Source: Pelagovum pacificum
GTDB lineage: Bacteria > Pseudomonadota > Alphaproteobacteria > Rhodobacterales > Rhodobacteraceae
Direction of reading: 5' to 3'
NCBI RefSeq assembly: GCF_016134045.1
Contig: NZ_CP065915.1
Coordinates: 2,294,001-2,358,000 of the forward strand
Length of the DNA stretch: 64,000 bases
Positions 45,964-54,622 of this stretch are shown in pieces. The notes below the pieces were generated by a model. It was not told the DNA's origin. It saw only the letters and a program-made list of their open reading frames with translations, and searched no databases. A program made the position numbers and the translations under genes. Positions within the stretch are counted from its first letter, which is position 1. Each line of letters begins with the position of its first letter.

Positions 45964-47250
45964 TCACTGCAATACCGGCAATTTGTCGAGCTTCATTTCC
46001 ACGATATTGTCCAGTGCATTGTCGTTTTGAAGGCCAAGGTCGAGGTGGATCAGGTCCCCCTCAACCTCGTAAGTAAGGCCCTCGCCGGTTAATAGCGTCA
46101 CGGATTGGGGCCGGGCGCCACCGAGCGGAAGCGTCAGCCTGTCCTGCAGCTCCGGCCATCGGCGGACATGCACGTAGATCGTATTGCCATCATGCGTGGC
46201 GCCGCCCCATCTCCAGCGCGGGTAGGGGCCCCCACGAGTGCCGTAAATCGTGTGGCCGTACGCGTCCATCCAGGCCGCGATCTGGTTCAGAACCCTCTCC
46301 TGCTCCGGGGGGATTAGGCCGTGGCGATCCGGTCCCACGTTCAGCACAAAATTTCCCCCGCCACAGGCGGCATCGACGACATGGCCAATCATCTCGTCCG
46401 AACTCTTCACGACTTCATCAAACGAATAGGCCCATTGCCCCCCGATGGTCATTGAGCTTTCCCACGGATTTTCGGGGTCGAAACCACCAACACGCTGTTC
46501 TGGCGTGTAGAAATCTGCCTGTAGGACGCAGCGATCGTTGATTACCATGTCGGGCTGCCACGCGCGCATCTTCTTCAGAAGAGCTTCGGCATCCCACAGA
46601 CCCGGGTTCGGCTCCTCGTGGTAGGCAGCGGGTGTCGCCAAGCCAGTGACGTGGTTGTCCCCCTTCTCGTTAGCCGTCAGTCCGTCGAACCACCAGACGT
46701 CGATCTTGCCATATCGGGTGCAGAGCTCTTCAATCTGCGCGTGGAGATACTGGATGTAGCGATCGTGGTTCTCGGTACGATAATCGGGATGATGCCAGTC
46801 CGGCTGCGAATAATAGATGCCCAGCCCCATATCCAGTTCGCGGCAGGCGTCCACGTATTCCCGCGTGAGGTCCCGTCCTGCAGGACAGCTTGACGAGGTT
46901 ACCTTGTAGTCCGTCAGATCGGTGTCGAAATTGCAGAAGCCGTCGTGGTGCTTGGTGGTGAGGTAGATGTAGCGGAACCCCCAGGCTTTCGCCTTCGCCA
47001 CGAAGTCGCGCGCATCCCAATGCGAGGCATCGAAATAGCGATAAAGGCTATCATAGAGCTCTGCCGGGATACAGGTGCGTGGCGATACGGTATGTGCCCG
47101 TGGCTTGTGCGGTTGCTCGGGTTTGTCGTTCTCGCGCGACCAGCTGATCTCATGCCCGATCACGCTGGACGGGTTCCAGTGCACGAACAGGCCATAGCGC
47201 CAATCCAGGAACTTATCGATCTGCGGTGTCGCTCCGAAGGTGTTGGGCAT
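45964..47250 (-). CDS. Alpha-L-fucosidase, GH29, cytoplasmic
   Basis: A 428-residue GH29 enzyme. Signature strands are WRYGLFVHWNPSSV, YIYLTTKHHDGFCNFDT and IDVWWFDGL, whose Asp189 is the expected nucleophile; a C-terminal beta-sandwich follows. There is no signal peptide, so it removes L-fucose (or a similar 6-deoxy sugar) after import. ATG 47250 (MPNTFGATP) is preferred over 47286, which adds a Cys-rich stretch not expected of the family. Confidence 0.9.
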   Translation of the reverse strand: MPNTFGATPQIDKFLDWRYGLFVHWNPSSVIGHEISWSRENDKPEQPHKPRAHTVSPRTCIPAELYDSLYRYFDASHWDARDFVAKAKAWGFRYIYLTTKHHDGFCNFDTDLTDYKVTSSSCPAGRDLTREYVDACRELDMGLGIYYSQPDWHHPDYRTENHDRYIQYLHAQIEELCTRYGKIDVWWFDGLTANEKGDNHVTGLATPAAYHEEPNPGLWDAEALLKKMRAWQPDMVINDRCVLQADFYTPEQRVGGFDPENPWESSMTIGGQWAYSFDEVVKSSDEMIGHVVDAACGGGNFVLNVGPDRHGLIPPEQERVLNQIAAWMDAYGHTIYGTRGGPYPRWRWGGATHDGNTIYVHVRRWPELQDRLTLPLGGARPQSVTLLTGEGLTYEVEGDLIHLDLGLQNDNALDNIVEMKLDKLPVLQ

Positions 47251-47381
47251 CGTTTCGCATTCCTCGCATCGCCATGTCTGTGCCACAGGATGCCAGCGCG
47301 GATGGCGGCAGGAGCGGCCCGACGAAGCGGGGCTCCGGGAACTTCCGGTCTTGCACCAGCGGCTAAGCTAAGTATAACCTT

Positions 47382-47403
47382 AACGCATAGTGCGTGCAAT
47401 AGG
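47382..47403 (+). promoter_or_regulatory. Candidate GntR operator, copy 2 (fucosidase/enolase divergent promoter)
   Basis: Contains the palindrome ACGCATAGTGCGT (47383-47395), matching copy 1 at 40680-40701 in 18 of 22 positions. It is flanked by an outer inverted repeat TTAACGC (47380-47386) / GCGTTAA (47403-47409). Confidence 0.65.
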
Positions 47404-47414
47404 CGTTAATTCAG

Positions 47415-48524
47415 ATGACCACAATCGACCGAGTCGAAATCGGATTAGTCAACTTAGAGCCAAAGGTTCTGCGGACAGATGCGATCCAGACCTTTGAGGT
47501 CCAAGAAACCCCGGTCGTCACTGTGTATGACAGCGATGGCGGCGTGGGGATCGGTTATTCCTATACGATCGGTTCGGGTGGCCCTTCGGTGATCGCTCTC
47601 CTCGAGAAGACGCTTGCGCCAGCCTTGATCGGACGCGATCCGGCCTGCATCGGCGGCATCTGGTACGACCTGCTGCGCCGCACCAATGCCACTTCAGTGG
47701 GTGCGATCACTTCGCTTGCTCTCGCGGCGATCGACACGGCACTGTGGGACCTGTCCTGCCGCCGCGCAGGACAGCCACTCTGGAAGGCCGCCGGCGGTGC
47801 GCGCGACCACGTTGAGGTCTATTCGACCGAGGGCGGCTGGCTTCATCTAGATCAGGGCGCGCTGATCGAAGACGCCGTCGAAAAAAAGCAGGCTGGCTTC
47901 AAGGGAGCCAAATTGAAGATCGGTCGCCCCGGCCACGAGGACGCTGCGCGATTAAATGGCGTGCGCAAAGCCGCGGGCGATGACTTCCAGATCATGACCG
48001 ACGCCAATCAGGCATTCTCGCTGTCCGAGGCCATCCGCCGAGCCAGCATTCTCGAGGATCACGGTGTCGCCTGGTTCGAAGAACCACTACCCGCAGACCG
48101 GGTCCGGGCGCATACGGCCCTCGCCCAGTCAACCAACGTGCCCATCGCGGTCGGAGAAAGCATGTACTCGCTCTCTCAGTTCAACGAATACCTGGCCAAC
48201 GATGCTGCATCCATCGTTCAAGCCGACGTTGCGCGCATCGGTGGAATCACGCCGTGGCTGAAGGTCGCGGCGCTGGCTGAAGCATATGGGGTCGCGATCT
48301 GTCCCCACTTCCTAATGGAGCTGCATGTGTCCCTTGTCTGTGCCGTTCCGAACGCTCCTTGGCTCGAATACATCCCTCAGCTGGATGCAATAACGCAATC
48401 CGAAGTCGAGATCCGCGACGGTATCGCGCGACCCAGCAATGCACCAGGTCTTGGGATCGACTGGGATCACGATGCGCTCCGTCGTCTGTCCGATCTTGCA
48501 CTTGTCGTCGACAGCCCGGTGTGA
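47415..48524 (+). CDS. Enolase-superfamily sugar-acid dehydratase (mandelate racemase subgroup)
   Basis: A 369-residue MR-subgroup enzyme. All catalytic positions are present: KxK (Lys166, Lys168 in AKLKIG), metal ligands Asp196 (TDANQ), Glu222 (FEEP) and Glu248 (GES), and the His298-Asp271 dyad (CPHF; VQADVARIGG). Members dehydrate or epimerise acid sugars. With a fucosidase beside it, a deoxy-sugar acid such as fuconate is possible but unproven. No ribosome site precedes ATG 47415, hinting at a leaderless mRNA. Confidence 0.85.
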   Translation: MTTIDRVEIGLVNLEPKVLRTDAIQTFEVQETPVVTVYDSDGGVGIGYSYTIGSGGPSVIALLEKTLAPALIGRDPACIGGIWYDLLRRTNATSVGAITSLALAAIDTALWDLSCRRAGQPLWKAAGGARDHVEVYSTEGGWLHLDQGALIEDAVEKKQAGFKGAKLKIGRPGHEDAARLNGVRKAAGDDFQIMTDANQAFSLSEAIRRASILEDHGVAWFEEPLPADRVRAHTALAQSTNVPIAVGESMYSLSQFNEYLANDAASIVQADVARIGGITPWLKVAALAEAYGVAICPHFLMELHVSLVCAVPNAPWLEYIPQLDAITQSEVEIRDGIARPSNAPGLGIDWDHDALRRLSDLALVVDSPV

Positions 48525-48647
48525 GGGCGCAGTTTCAGTCCAAACGTCTCTTGTAAATGACTCTCCAAGATCCGCAGCATATCAATCTCCGAGCCTCGCT
48601 TACGCCAAAGCCGGCCAGCAAACAATCGACCTGACCTGGGACCCTTC

Positions 48648-49060
48648 TGAACCGCACCGGGTTCGCCGGAGGCTAAATTTCGTTGCGTCGCCACGGCTTC
48701 AATATCCCCTGCGTAAAACGCGGTTTCGGCTTCACGGGCGGGATGTTCCCGATGGACTGGAGTAGGCGACGGGCATTGAACCAGTCGGCCCATTCTAGCG
48801 TCGCGTATTCGACGGCCTCGAAACTGCGCTAAGGGCCGCGGCGGTGAATAACCTCTGCTTTCAACAGGCCGGTGATAGCCTCCGCGAGAGCGTCTTCGTA
48901 GCTGTCTTCGACACTGCTCACCGACGATTCGATACCTTCCTTGCCGAGAGGCGCTAGGAATACTTGATGGACAGTTGCTGAGACCTGCAATCAATGTGGT
49001 TGACCAGTCCCATGCCCTTCGCTGGCTAGCGCTCATGGACGCCCAGCGAGGCGATCCGAG
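48648..49060 (-). pseudogene. IS3-family transposase (OrfB) C-terminal remnant
   Basis: Translated on the minus strand, the stretch gives EGIESSVSSVEDSYEDALAE, then AITGLLKAEVIHRRGP, a stop in place of the usual Trp, and FEAVEYATLEWADWFNARRL, all typical of IS3-group OrfB. Further upstream KGMGLVNHIDCRSQ follows another stop. An IS-end-like sequence (TGAACCGCACCGGGTTCGCC) lies at 48648-48667. The rest of the element is gone. Confidence 0.78.
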
Positions 49061-49230
49061 TTCCGCGCGCGATGCCATAAGCACGAGATGCCGGGCAGTG
49101 GGCCAGATCAAGTGCAGCCGTGGGGATGACGGCGAACACGCTCGGAGCTCATTAGGCCGGCTTGAGTGCTTGACGACCGCGCGCCCGTGCCAGCGGATGC
49201 GCCATAGAAGGGGCGCGTCGGAGGTAGGGG

Positions 49231-49485
49231 ATGCGGGCCCTCTCGCCCGCTCAGATGCAGGAACGCCTGTTCAGATCCAGCGTCGGGCCACTGCATGACT
49301 GGGAGAAGCCAAACATTCCCGAAGGAGTTGCTCTCTACGAACCTGAACTTTTCGATAGCTACGACAATGCAAGCACCCAAGTCGTTCAGGGCCTAAGAAC
49401 AGATCAACGATTTGAACGGGTTTCGACACTTCACTGCTCCTACCTCACCTCTTTCGAGGTTTTCACAGACGCGGCAAGGAGATGA
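49231..49485 (+). CDS. Unrecognised short ORF just before vsr remnant
   Basis: 84 residues, starting MRALSPAQMQERLFRSSVGP. It ends one base before the vsr ATG, the spacing expected for an operon neighbour, and may be the C-terminal remnant of a gene once paired with vsr. No family is recognised and coding status is doubtful. Confidence 0.25.
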   Translation: MRALSPAQMQERLFRSSVGPLHDWEKPNIPEGVALYEPELFDSYDNASTQVVQGLRTDQRFERVSTLHCSYLTSFEVFTDAARR

Positions 49486-49486
49486 G

Positions 49487-49777
49487 ATGGTGGACATCGT
49501 CGATGCCGAGACACGCTCACGCATGATGGCGGGGCTCAAGGGAGAGAACACCAAGCCCAGCTGGCTCTCAGGCAGGCATTGCACGCGCGCGGTTTCCGCT
49601 TCCGACTCCATTCGAAGAATGGTCCATGGTCGACTAGACCTCGTTCTCCCGAAGTATCGCGCCGTCGTCTTTGTGCACGGCTGCTTCTGGCATCGGCATG
49701 AGGGATGCCGCTACTCCACCACTCCCGCAACGCGCTCGGAGTTCATCGCAGGCAGGTCCGAACAATATCGGCCCTGA
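49487..49777 (+). pseudogene. vsr: Very-short-patch repair endonuclease Vsr, frameshifted and truncated
   Basis: The start MVDIVDAETRSRMMAGLKGE and the core RLDLVLPKYRAVVFVHGCFW match Vsr, including the catalytic Asp (LDLV) and zinc-site His/Cys of HGCFWHRHEGC. Between them (about 49557-49622) the Vsr-like sequence (LALRQALHARGFRFRLHSKN) lies in the next frame, so two compensating frameshifts are present. About 40 C-terminal residues are also missing. Vsr normally repairs T:G mismatches beside a DNA-cytosine methyltransferase; none is seen here. Confidence 0.8.
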
Positions 49778-50448
49778 GTGACCGCTTCAGGGGCTCGCGG
49801 CGGCGAAGCCAGTGCCCAGCCCCACCCGCATATCCCTCGAAAGAACGAAAAAATCTGGCCGCAGCCGGAGGGGGAGAACGCTTTCGCGAGGGTAAGTGGC
49901 GGAGGGGATGGACCTGACGTCGAACCTTCTCTGCCGCTAACTCATTGATTGCGCTTGCCATCAAGATCGTTCCCCTGCCCTCCAAGCCTGTGACTGCGAT
50001 TCCCTCACCGAACGCCGCTTTCTCAAAACCGAACAGATTTTGTCTGCCCGATAGCCAGTCGTTGGCGGCACGGCATTAAGAAGAGACTTTGCCGTATTCG
50101 GCCATTCGCTGCGCCCTGTCTCAAGGTTCACGATGCGGACGAAGCTGACTTTAACTCCGCGAAGATCAATGGCCGCATTTAATGGGGGCATATTTAGAGA
50201 AAGCACCTCGGGTGGGAACTGGGCCTCCGAGTCGAAAGTCACTTTCCCTTTTGGTCCATTTAAAGTCCCCACTTCGGGGAACCATTTCAATCGGCAGGAC
50301 TTCATCCCAACGACAGAACAGCCCAAGAATTTGAAAAAGGAGGGCGTCAAAATTTCTTGGCGCAATGAGCCCCACTGGCAGTGAAGGTTAGGACAGTAGT
50401 CGACAAACCGAGACCAGCGCGTCTTAATGATGCTGTAGGGAGAGCAAA
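49778..50448. other. Stretch with no recognised gene
   Basis: About 670 bp between the vsr remnant and the GAF-Fis regulator. A 184-codon minus-strand frame (49961-50515) and an 83-codon plus-strand frame (50133-50384) overlap each other; neither resembles a known family. It probably continues the decayed zone begun at 48.6 kb. Confidence 0.5.
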
Positions 50449-51408
50449 ATGACACCAAAGGCATCGCATGCTGATATTGTGATGGAGGCAACGCAGTCGA
50501 CATCGGCTGCGGCAAAGTCGCGGGTTGCTGCGAGTTGGCACCGTTCTGTCATTAAGCATGGACTGGACCCTGATGAGCATCGGGCACCTGACCGAATAGA
50601 GCAAAAAAGTCTGCAATTCAGGATGGAGACGCTCGAAAAATTCATGACCGTCGCGAGCCCGCGTTTGGACGCGCTTTTCTCTCTGGTCGGGCAATCGGGT
50701 TGCGCGGTTTTCCTGACCGATACAGATGGCATCATCCTAGATCAACGTCTCTCTGATGCTGACGCTATGGCATTTGAAGGTTGGGGCCTCACAACCGGTG
50801 CCGACTGGAGTGAAGAGAAAGAAGGCACGAACGGCATTGGGACCTGTCTGACCGAGCAACGTCATGTAATCATTCATCAAGACGAGCATTTCTATACGCG
50901 CAACACAGGCATGAGTTGCATCGACGCGCCGATCTACGGCAGCAACGGTCAACTTGTGGCGGCGCTTGATTTATCATCCGCGCGTGCAGATCAAACGGAG
51001 GCCTTCAATCGCCTGATCGCGGCCCAAGTGGCCCAAACCGCACGCGCGATTGAAGCCGTGAATTTCAGGGCCGCCTTTTCATCCGCGCGGATCATTGTGG
51101 CCGAGAGCGACGACGCCGAGGCCTCAACGCTACTTGCCATTGACGAAAGTGATTTGGTGATAGGGGCCACCCGCGAGGCCCGCCGTGTCTTTGGGCTGCA
51201 ACGGACGGGTGATTTAGTCGCGCGCCCTGCAACAGACATACTGGGACGTGAAGATGGCCCTACAGGATTTGAGAAGGCCGAAAAGGCCGCTGTGATTCGT
51301 GCGTTGGCACGGGCCGGAAACAACGTATCGCAGGCCGCGCGCCAGCTTGGGATCGGTCGTGCGACGCTTTATCGGCGGATGAAGCGGCTTGGACTTGAAG
51401 ATAGTTAG
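50449..51408 (+). CDS. GAF-Fis regulator (AcoR-like, without AAA+ domain)
   Basis: A 319-residue protein. An N-terminal segment (VAASWHRSVIKHGLDPDEHR) and GAF domain (about residues 75-215; KEGTNGIGTCLTEQRHVIIH) match AcoR-type activators. The C-terminal Fis HTH is GNNVSQAARQLGIGRATLYR. The sigma-54 AAA+ ATPase that AcoR carries between them is absent, replaced by about 60 residues, so it should act with sigma-70-type promoters. The aldehyde dehydrogenase 129 bp downstream is the likely target. Confidence 0.85.
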   Translation: MTPKASHADIVMEATQSTSAAAKSRVAASWHRSVIKHGLDPDEHRAPDRIEQKSLQFRMETLEKFMTVASPRLDALFSLVGQSGCAVFLTDTDGIILDQRLSDADAMAFEGWGLTTGADWSEEKEGTNGIGTCLTEQRHVIIHQDEHFYTRNTGMSCIDAPIYGSNGQLVAALDLSSARADQTEAFNRLIAAQVAQTARAIEAVNFRAAFSSARIIVAESDDAEASTLLAIDESDLVIGATREARRVFGLQRTGDLVARPATDILGREDGPTGFEKAEKAAVIRALARAGNNVSQAARQLGIGRATLYRRMKRLGLEDS

Positions 51409-51415
51409 GGGAAAC

Positions 51416-51433
51416 TGTCTCATTGGTGAGACA
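51416..51433. promoter_or_regulatory. Perfect inverted repeat upstream of aldehyde dehydrogenase
   Basis: TGTCTCA-TTGG-TGAGACA: 7-bp arms around 4 bp, 105 bp upstream of the ALDH start and 7 bp after the regulator stop. It is a good candidate for the GAF-Fis protein's binding site; it could also be a weak hairpin. Confidence 0.6.
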
Positions 51434-51537
51434 CCTTTAATCCCGCGACACCTTCCTGCCACAAGACGTGGCGCACGACGCAAGTCACACTCTTTGTAAT
51501 CCGGGAGGAGAAGCCGGATAACAATGGAGGATTTCAA

Positions 51538-53061
51538 ATGAACGATATGACCCACACCGAGGCAGGCACATATGTGTCGCCGTTTAAGCTGCGCTACGAC
51601 AACTATATCGGCGGCGCGTTTGTGCCACCCGTCAATGGCAAATACTTCGAAAACGTGACGCCCATTACCGGTGGCTTGATCAACGAATGCGCCCGCTCTG
51701 ACGCGGCGGATATTGAGCTCGCACTTGATGCAGCCCACGCTGCCAAAGACGCTTGGGGCAAAACATCTGCCACGCATCGCGCGAATATTTTGCTTAAAAT
51801 TGCGGACCGGATCGAAGAGAACCTAGAACTCTTGGCCACTGCCGAAACATGGGACAACGGCAAGCCGATCCGCGAAACGATGAACGCAGACGTGCCACTT
51901 TGCGCCGACCACTTCCGCTATTTTGCAGGTGTTTTGCGCGCGCAAGAAGGCAACATGAGCGAGATCGACAACGACACCGTCGCCTATCACTACCACGAGC
52001 CCTTGGGCGTTGTCGGCCAGATCATTCCTTGGAACTTTTCTTTGCTGATGGCGGCATGGAAACTGGCCCCTGCTTTGGCTGCGGGCAACTGCGTCGTAAT
52101 GAAACCAGCCGAACAAACGCCTGCCGCGATCATGGTCTTTGCAGAACTAATCAACGATTTGTTGCCAGCCGGCACATTAAATATCGTCAACGGCTTTGGC
52201 GGAGAAGTCGGCGCAGCACTTGCCAGTTCCTCGCGCATTGCAAAAATCGCCTTCACTGGGTCCACCGTCACGGGACGCAAAATCATGGAAGCGGCGACCA
52301 AGAACCTGATCCCCGTCACGCTTGAACTGGGTGGCAAGTCGCCAAACATCTTCTTTTCTGACGTGATGGCAAAGGATGATGCGTTCTTGGACAAGGCCGT
52401 CGAAGGCTTCGTTCTGTTCGCCTTCAACCAAGGCGAAGTCTGCACCTGCCCTTCACGTGCGCTGATCCAAGAGGACATCTACGAAGAGTTCATCGCGCGC
52501 TGCATCAAACGCGTCGCTGCGATCAAGCACGGCGACCCTCGCGACCCCGAGACCATGGTCGGTGCACAAGTCAGCAAGGCCCAACACGACAAGATCATGG
52601 GCTATTTCACGATCGGTCGCGAAGAAGGCGCCGAAGTGCTGGCTGGTGGTGGTTCAGCGCGGTTCAACGGTGAATTGTCAGGCGGGAACTACATCCAACC
52701 GACGATCCTCAAGGGTCACAACAAGATGCGGGTTTTCCAAGAGGAAATTTTTGGGCCCGTCGTGTCGGTAACGACGTTCAAGGATGAAGCCGAAGCTTTG
52801 GAAATCGCGAACGACACGATGTATGGCCTCGGCGCTGGCGTTTGGTCGCGTGACATGAACACCTGCTACCGCTTTGGGCGTGCCATCGAGGCTGGCCGCG
52901 TGTGGGTGAACAACTATCACGCCTATCCAGCCCACGCAGCGTTTGGCGGCTATAAGCAATCGGGCATTGGCCGTGAAAACCACAAGATGATGCTGGACCA
53001 CTACCAGCAAACCAAGAACTTGTTGGTGAGTTATAGCCCCAATAAGTTGGGCTTCTTCTAA
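51538..53061 (+). CDS. NAD-dependent aldehyde dehydrogenase (AcoD/acetaldehyde type)
   Basis: A 507-residue ALDH. The cofactor motif is [20 protein letters not shown], the general-base Glu is in [10 protein letters not shown], and the catalytic Cys is in [13 protein letters not shown]. The C-terminal [20 protein letters not shown] is typical of the AldA/AcoD group used in ethanol or acetoin breakdown. It has GGAGG ahead of ATG 51538 and is followed by a strong hairpin. GC is lower than in the flanking sugar loci. Confidence 0.92.
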   Translation: MNDMTHTEAGTYVSPFKLRYDNYIGGAFVPPVNGKYFENVTPITGGLINECARSDAADIELALDAAHAAKDAWGKTSATHRANILLKIADRIEENLELLATAETWDNGKPIRETMNADVPLCADHFRYFAGVLRAQEGNMSEIDNDTVAYHYHEPLGVVGQIIPWNFSLLMAAWKLAPALAAGNCVVMKPAEQTPAAIMVFAELINDLLPAGTLNIVNGFGGEVGAALASSSRIAKIAFTGSTVTGRKIMEAATKNLIPVTLELGGKSPNIFFSDVMAKDDAFLDKAVEGFVLFAFNQGEVCTCPSRALIQEDIYEEFIARCIKRVAAIKHGDPRDPETMVGAQVSKAQHDKIMGYFTIGREEGAEVLAGGGSARFNGELSGGNYIQPTILKGHNKMRVFQEEIFGPVVSVTTFKDEAEALEIANDTMYGLGAGVWSRDMNTCYRFGRAIEAGRVWVNNYHAYPAHAAFGGYKQSGIGRENHKMMLDHYQQTKNLLVSYSPNKLGFF

Positions 53062-53073
53062 ATACTTCGAAAG

Positions 53074-53103
53074 GCGGCCTTTGCAAATACATGCAAAGGC
53101 CGC
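53074..53103 (+). terminator. Strong hairpin after aldehyde dehydrogenase
   Basis: A perfect 12-bp stem (GCGGCCTTTGCA / TGCAAAGGCCGC) with loop AATACA, beginning 13 bp after the stop. No T-run follows. Confidence 0.75.
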
Positions 53104-53367
53104 ATCGCAGACCTCGTCAGTTCAAGCTTTGTAGCTATTCCATGAATTCCAATTGAAAACCTTGCTCTGGCAGCGTGTCAGTCATTCAAGGTATTTCTGT
53201 TAACCTAATTGACCGCTCTACCTACCGATCGAGAAACGCTCTCAGAATTTAGTCTATTGCTCCGCTTTGGGCTGGAATTTCGGGGCACGATTTCCTTGTT
53301 TCCCTTATCAAGATTTAAGCCGCTCCTCAGGTGTTCGGTTCATTCGGCACATTTCATAACCTTTAAC

Positions 53368-54465
53368 CTAGTCACCCGGAATCGAAGTTCGGTTCATTGT
53401 CTTGAGGCAGAAGCGTTTGACGGAGGTTAGGATTTCGTCGGCTGATTTGACCCATCTGTAGGGTTTTGGCTTATCGTTATGCGCATCGATGAAGGCCATG
53501 ATGTCAGCCTCCAATTCAGCGACGGATCTGTGCACACCACGCTGGATTTGCTTTCGAGTGAGTTCCGCAAACCAGCGTTCGATCTGGTTCAGCCAACTGG
53601 CTGATGTCGGCGTGAAGTGCACCTGCCAAGGCGGCCTGCGGGCCAACCATGCTTTCACCTTCGGCGTCTTGTGCGTGGCATAGTTGTCCATCACCAGATG
53701 CACGTCCGGCCCTTCGGGCAGGTTGCGGTCCAACTCCTTGAGGAAGTCCAGGAACTCTGTCGCGCGGTGCCGCTTGTAACACTTGCCCACGACAGCCCCG
53801 GTCGCGATGCCCAGCGCGGCAAAGAGTGATGTTGTCCCATTGCGCAGGTAGGTATGGGTGCGACGCTCTGCGACACCGGGTGCCATTGGCAAAACGGGCT
53901 GCTCGCGATCCAGCGCCTGGATTTGGGACTTTTCGTCCAAGCACAATACGATAGCCCGGTTGGGTGGCGACATATACAGTCCCACCACGTCTTGCACCTT
54001 GTCCACGAATAGCGGGTCGGTGGATAGCTTGAACGTCTCCGAGCGATGTGGCTGCAAACCAAACGCGTTCCAAATGCGACGGATGGTCGTATGCGAGTAT
54101 CCCGTCTCGGCCGCCATTGACCGAATTGACCAATGGGTTGCGTCCTTCGGTGTCGTTTCCAGCGTCTGCTTGATGATCTCGGCAACCTGCGCGTCGGAAA
54201 TTGTGCGCGGACGGCCCGCACGATATTCGTCCGACAAGCCTTCTATGCGATGTTCGGCAAATCGCCTACGCCATTTCCCGACTGTATGCTCGGCATGACC
54301 AAGTTCCGCCGCGACCTCTTTGCTGGTCAACCCATCTGCGCATCGCAGCACAATCCGGCACCGATCCGAAAGCGACCGCTCCGCCTTGTGCCTGCGCAAC
54401 TGCGCTTCCAGAAAACTCCGCTCCTCATCGCTGAGGTCTATCGCAACTGATGCCCGTCCACGCAT
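53368..54465 (-). CDS. IS630-family transposase
   Basis: 365 residues. N-terminal HTH_29/32 domains (LTSKEVAAELGHAEHTVGKW; SYSTHT-like GYSHTTIRRIW) bind the ends. The DDE catalytic core has LCLDEKSQIQAL, HLVMDNYATHK and SASWLNQIERWFAEL, giving the Asp-Asp-Glu triad. The reading frame runs through the left inverted repeat, and its stop TAG uses the TA target site plus a flanking G, so the stop lies 3 bp outside the element. It appears active. Confidence 0.93.
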   Translation of the reverse strand: MRGRASVAIDLSDEERSFLEAQLRRHKAERSLSDRCRIVLRCADGLTSKEVAAELGHAEHTVGKWRRRFAEHRIEGLSDEYRAGRPRTISDAQVAEIIKQTLETTPKDATHWSIRSMAAETGYSHTTIRRIWNAFGLQPHRSETFKLSTDPLFVDKVQDVVGLYMSPPNRAIVLCLDEKSQIQALDREQPVLPMAPGVAERRTHTYLRNGTTSLFAALGIATGAVVGKCYKRHRATEFLDFLKELDRNLPEGPDVHLVMDNYATHKTPKVKAWLARRPPWQVHFTPTSASWLNQIERWFAELTRKQIQRGVHRSVAELEADIMAFIDAHNDKPKPYRWVKSADEILTSVKRFCLKTMNRTSIPGD

Positions 54466-54519
54466 GCTCGCCCCCTGATTTGTCTCAAATCAATGATGGC
54501 AAATTCAGTTCCGGGTGAC
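53371..54519 (-). mobile_element. IS630-family insertion sequence with TA target duplication
   Basis: A 1149-bp element bounded by inverted repeats starting GTCACCCGGAA (53371) and ending TTCCGGGTGAC (54519). TA dinucleotides flank both ends (53369-53370 and 54520-54521), the hallmark of IS630/Tc1-mariner insertion. It contains one intact transposase gene. Identical 11-bp ends and an unbroken frame suggest recent insertion. Confidence 0.9.
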
Positions 54520-54622
54520 TAGGACCAACGGAGGCGACGCAGCACCGACCCAGAGTACGGTGCTGGCAGGCGCTGGAAGATGTCCGCGAGCCTGCAAGTC
54601 CTGTGCTGGCTGCCCGACCATC

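Noticed and set aside
49961..50515. 184-codon minus-strand frame in the decayed zone
   Set aside because: It overlaps the start of the GAF-Fis gene, matches no known family and has no clear ribosome site; described only as part of the empty stretch.
51440..51537. Possible sigma-54 promoter (TGGC...GC) before aldehyde dehydrogenase
   Set aside because: Spacing between the GG and GC elements is 8 rather than 10 bases, and the adjacent regulator lacks the AAA+ domain needed.
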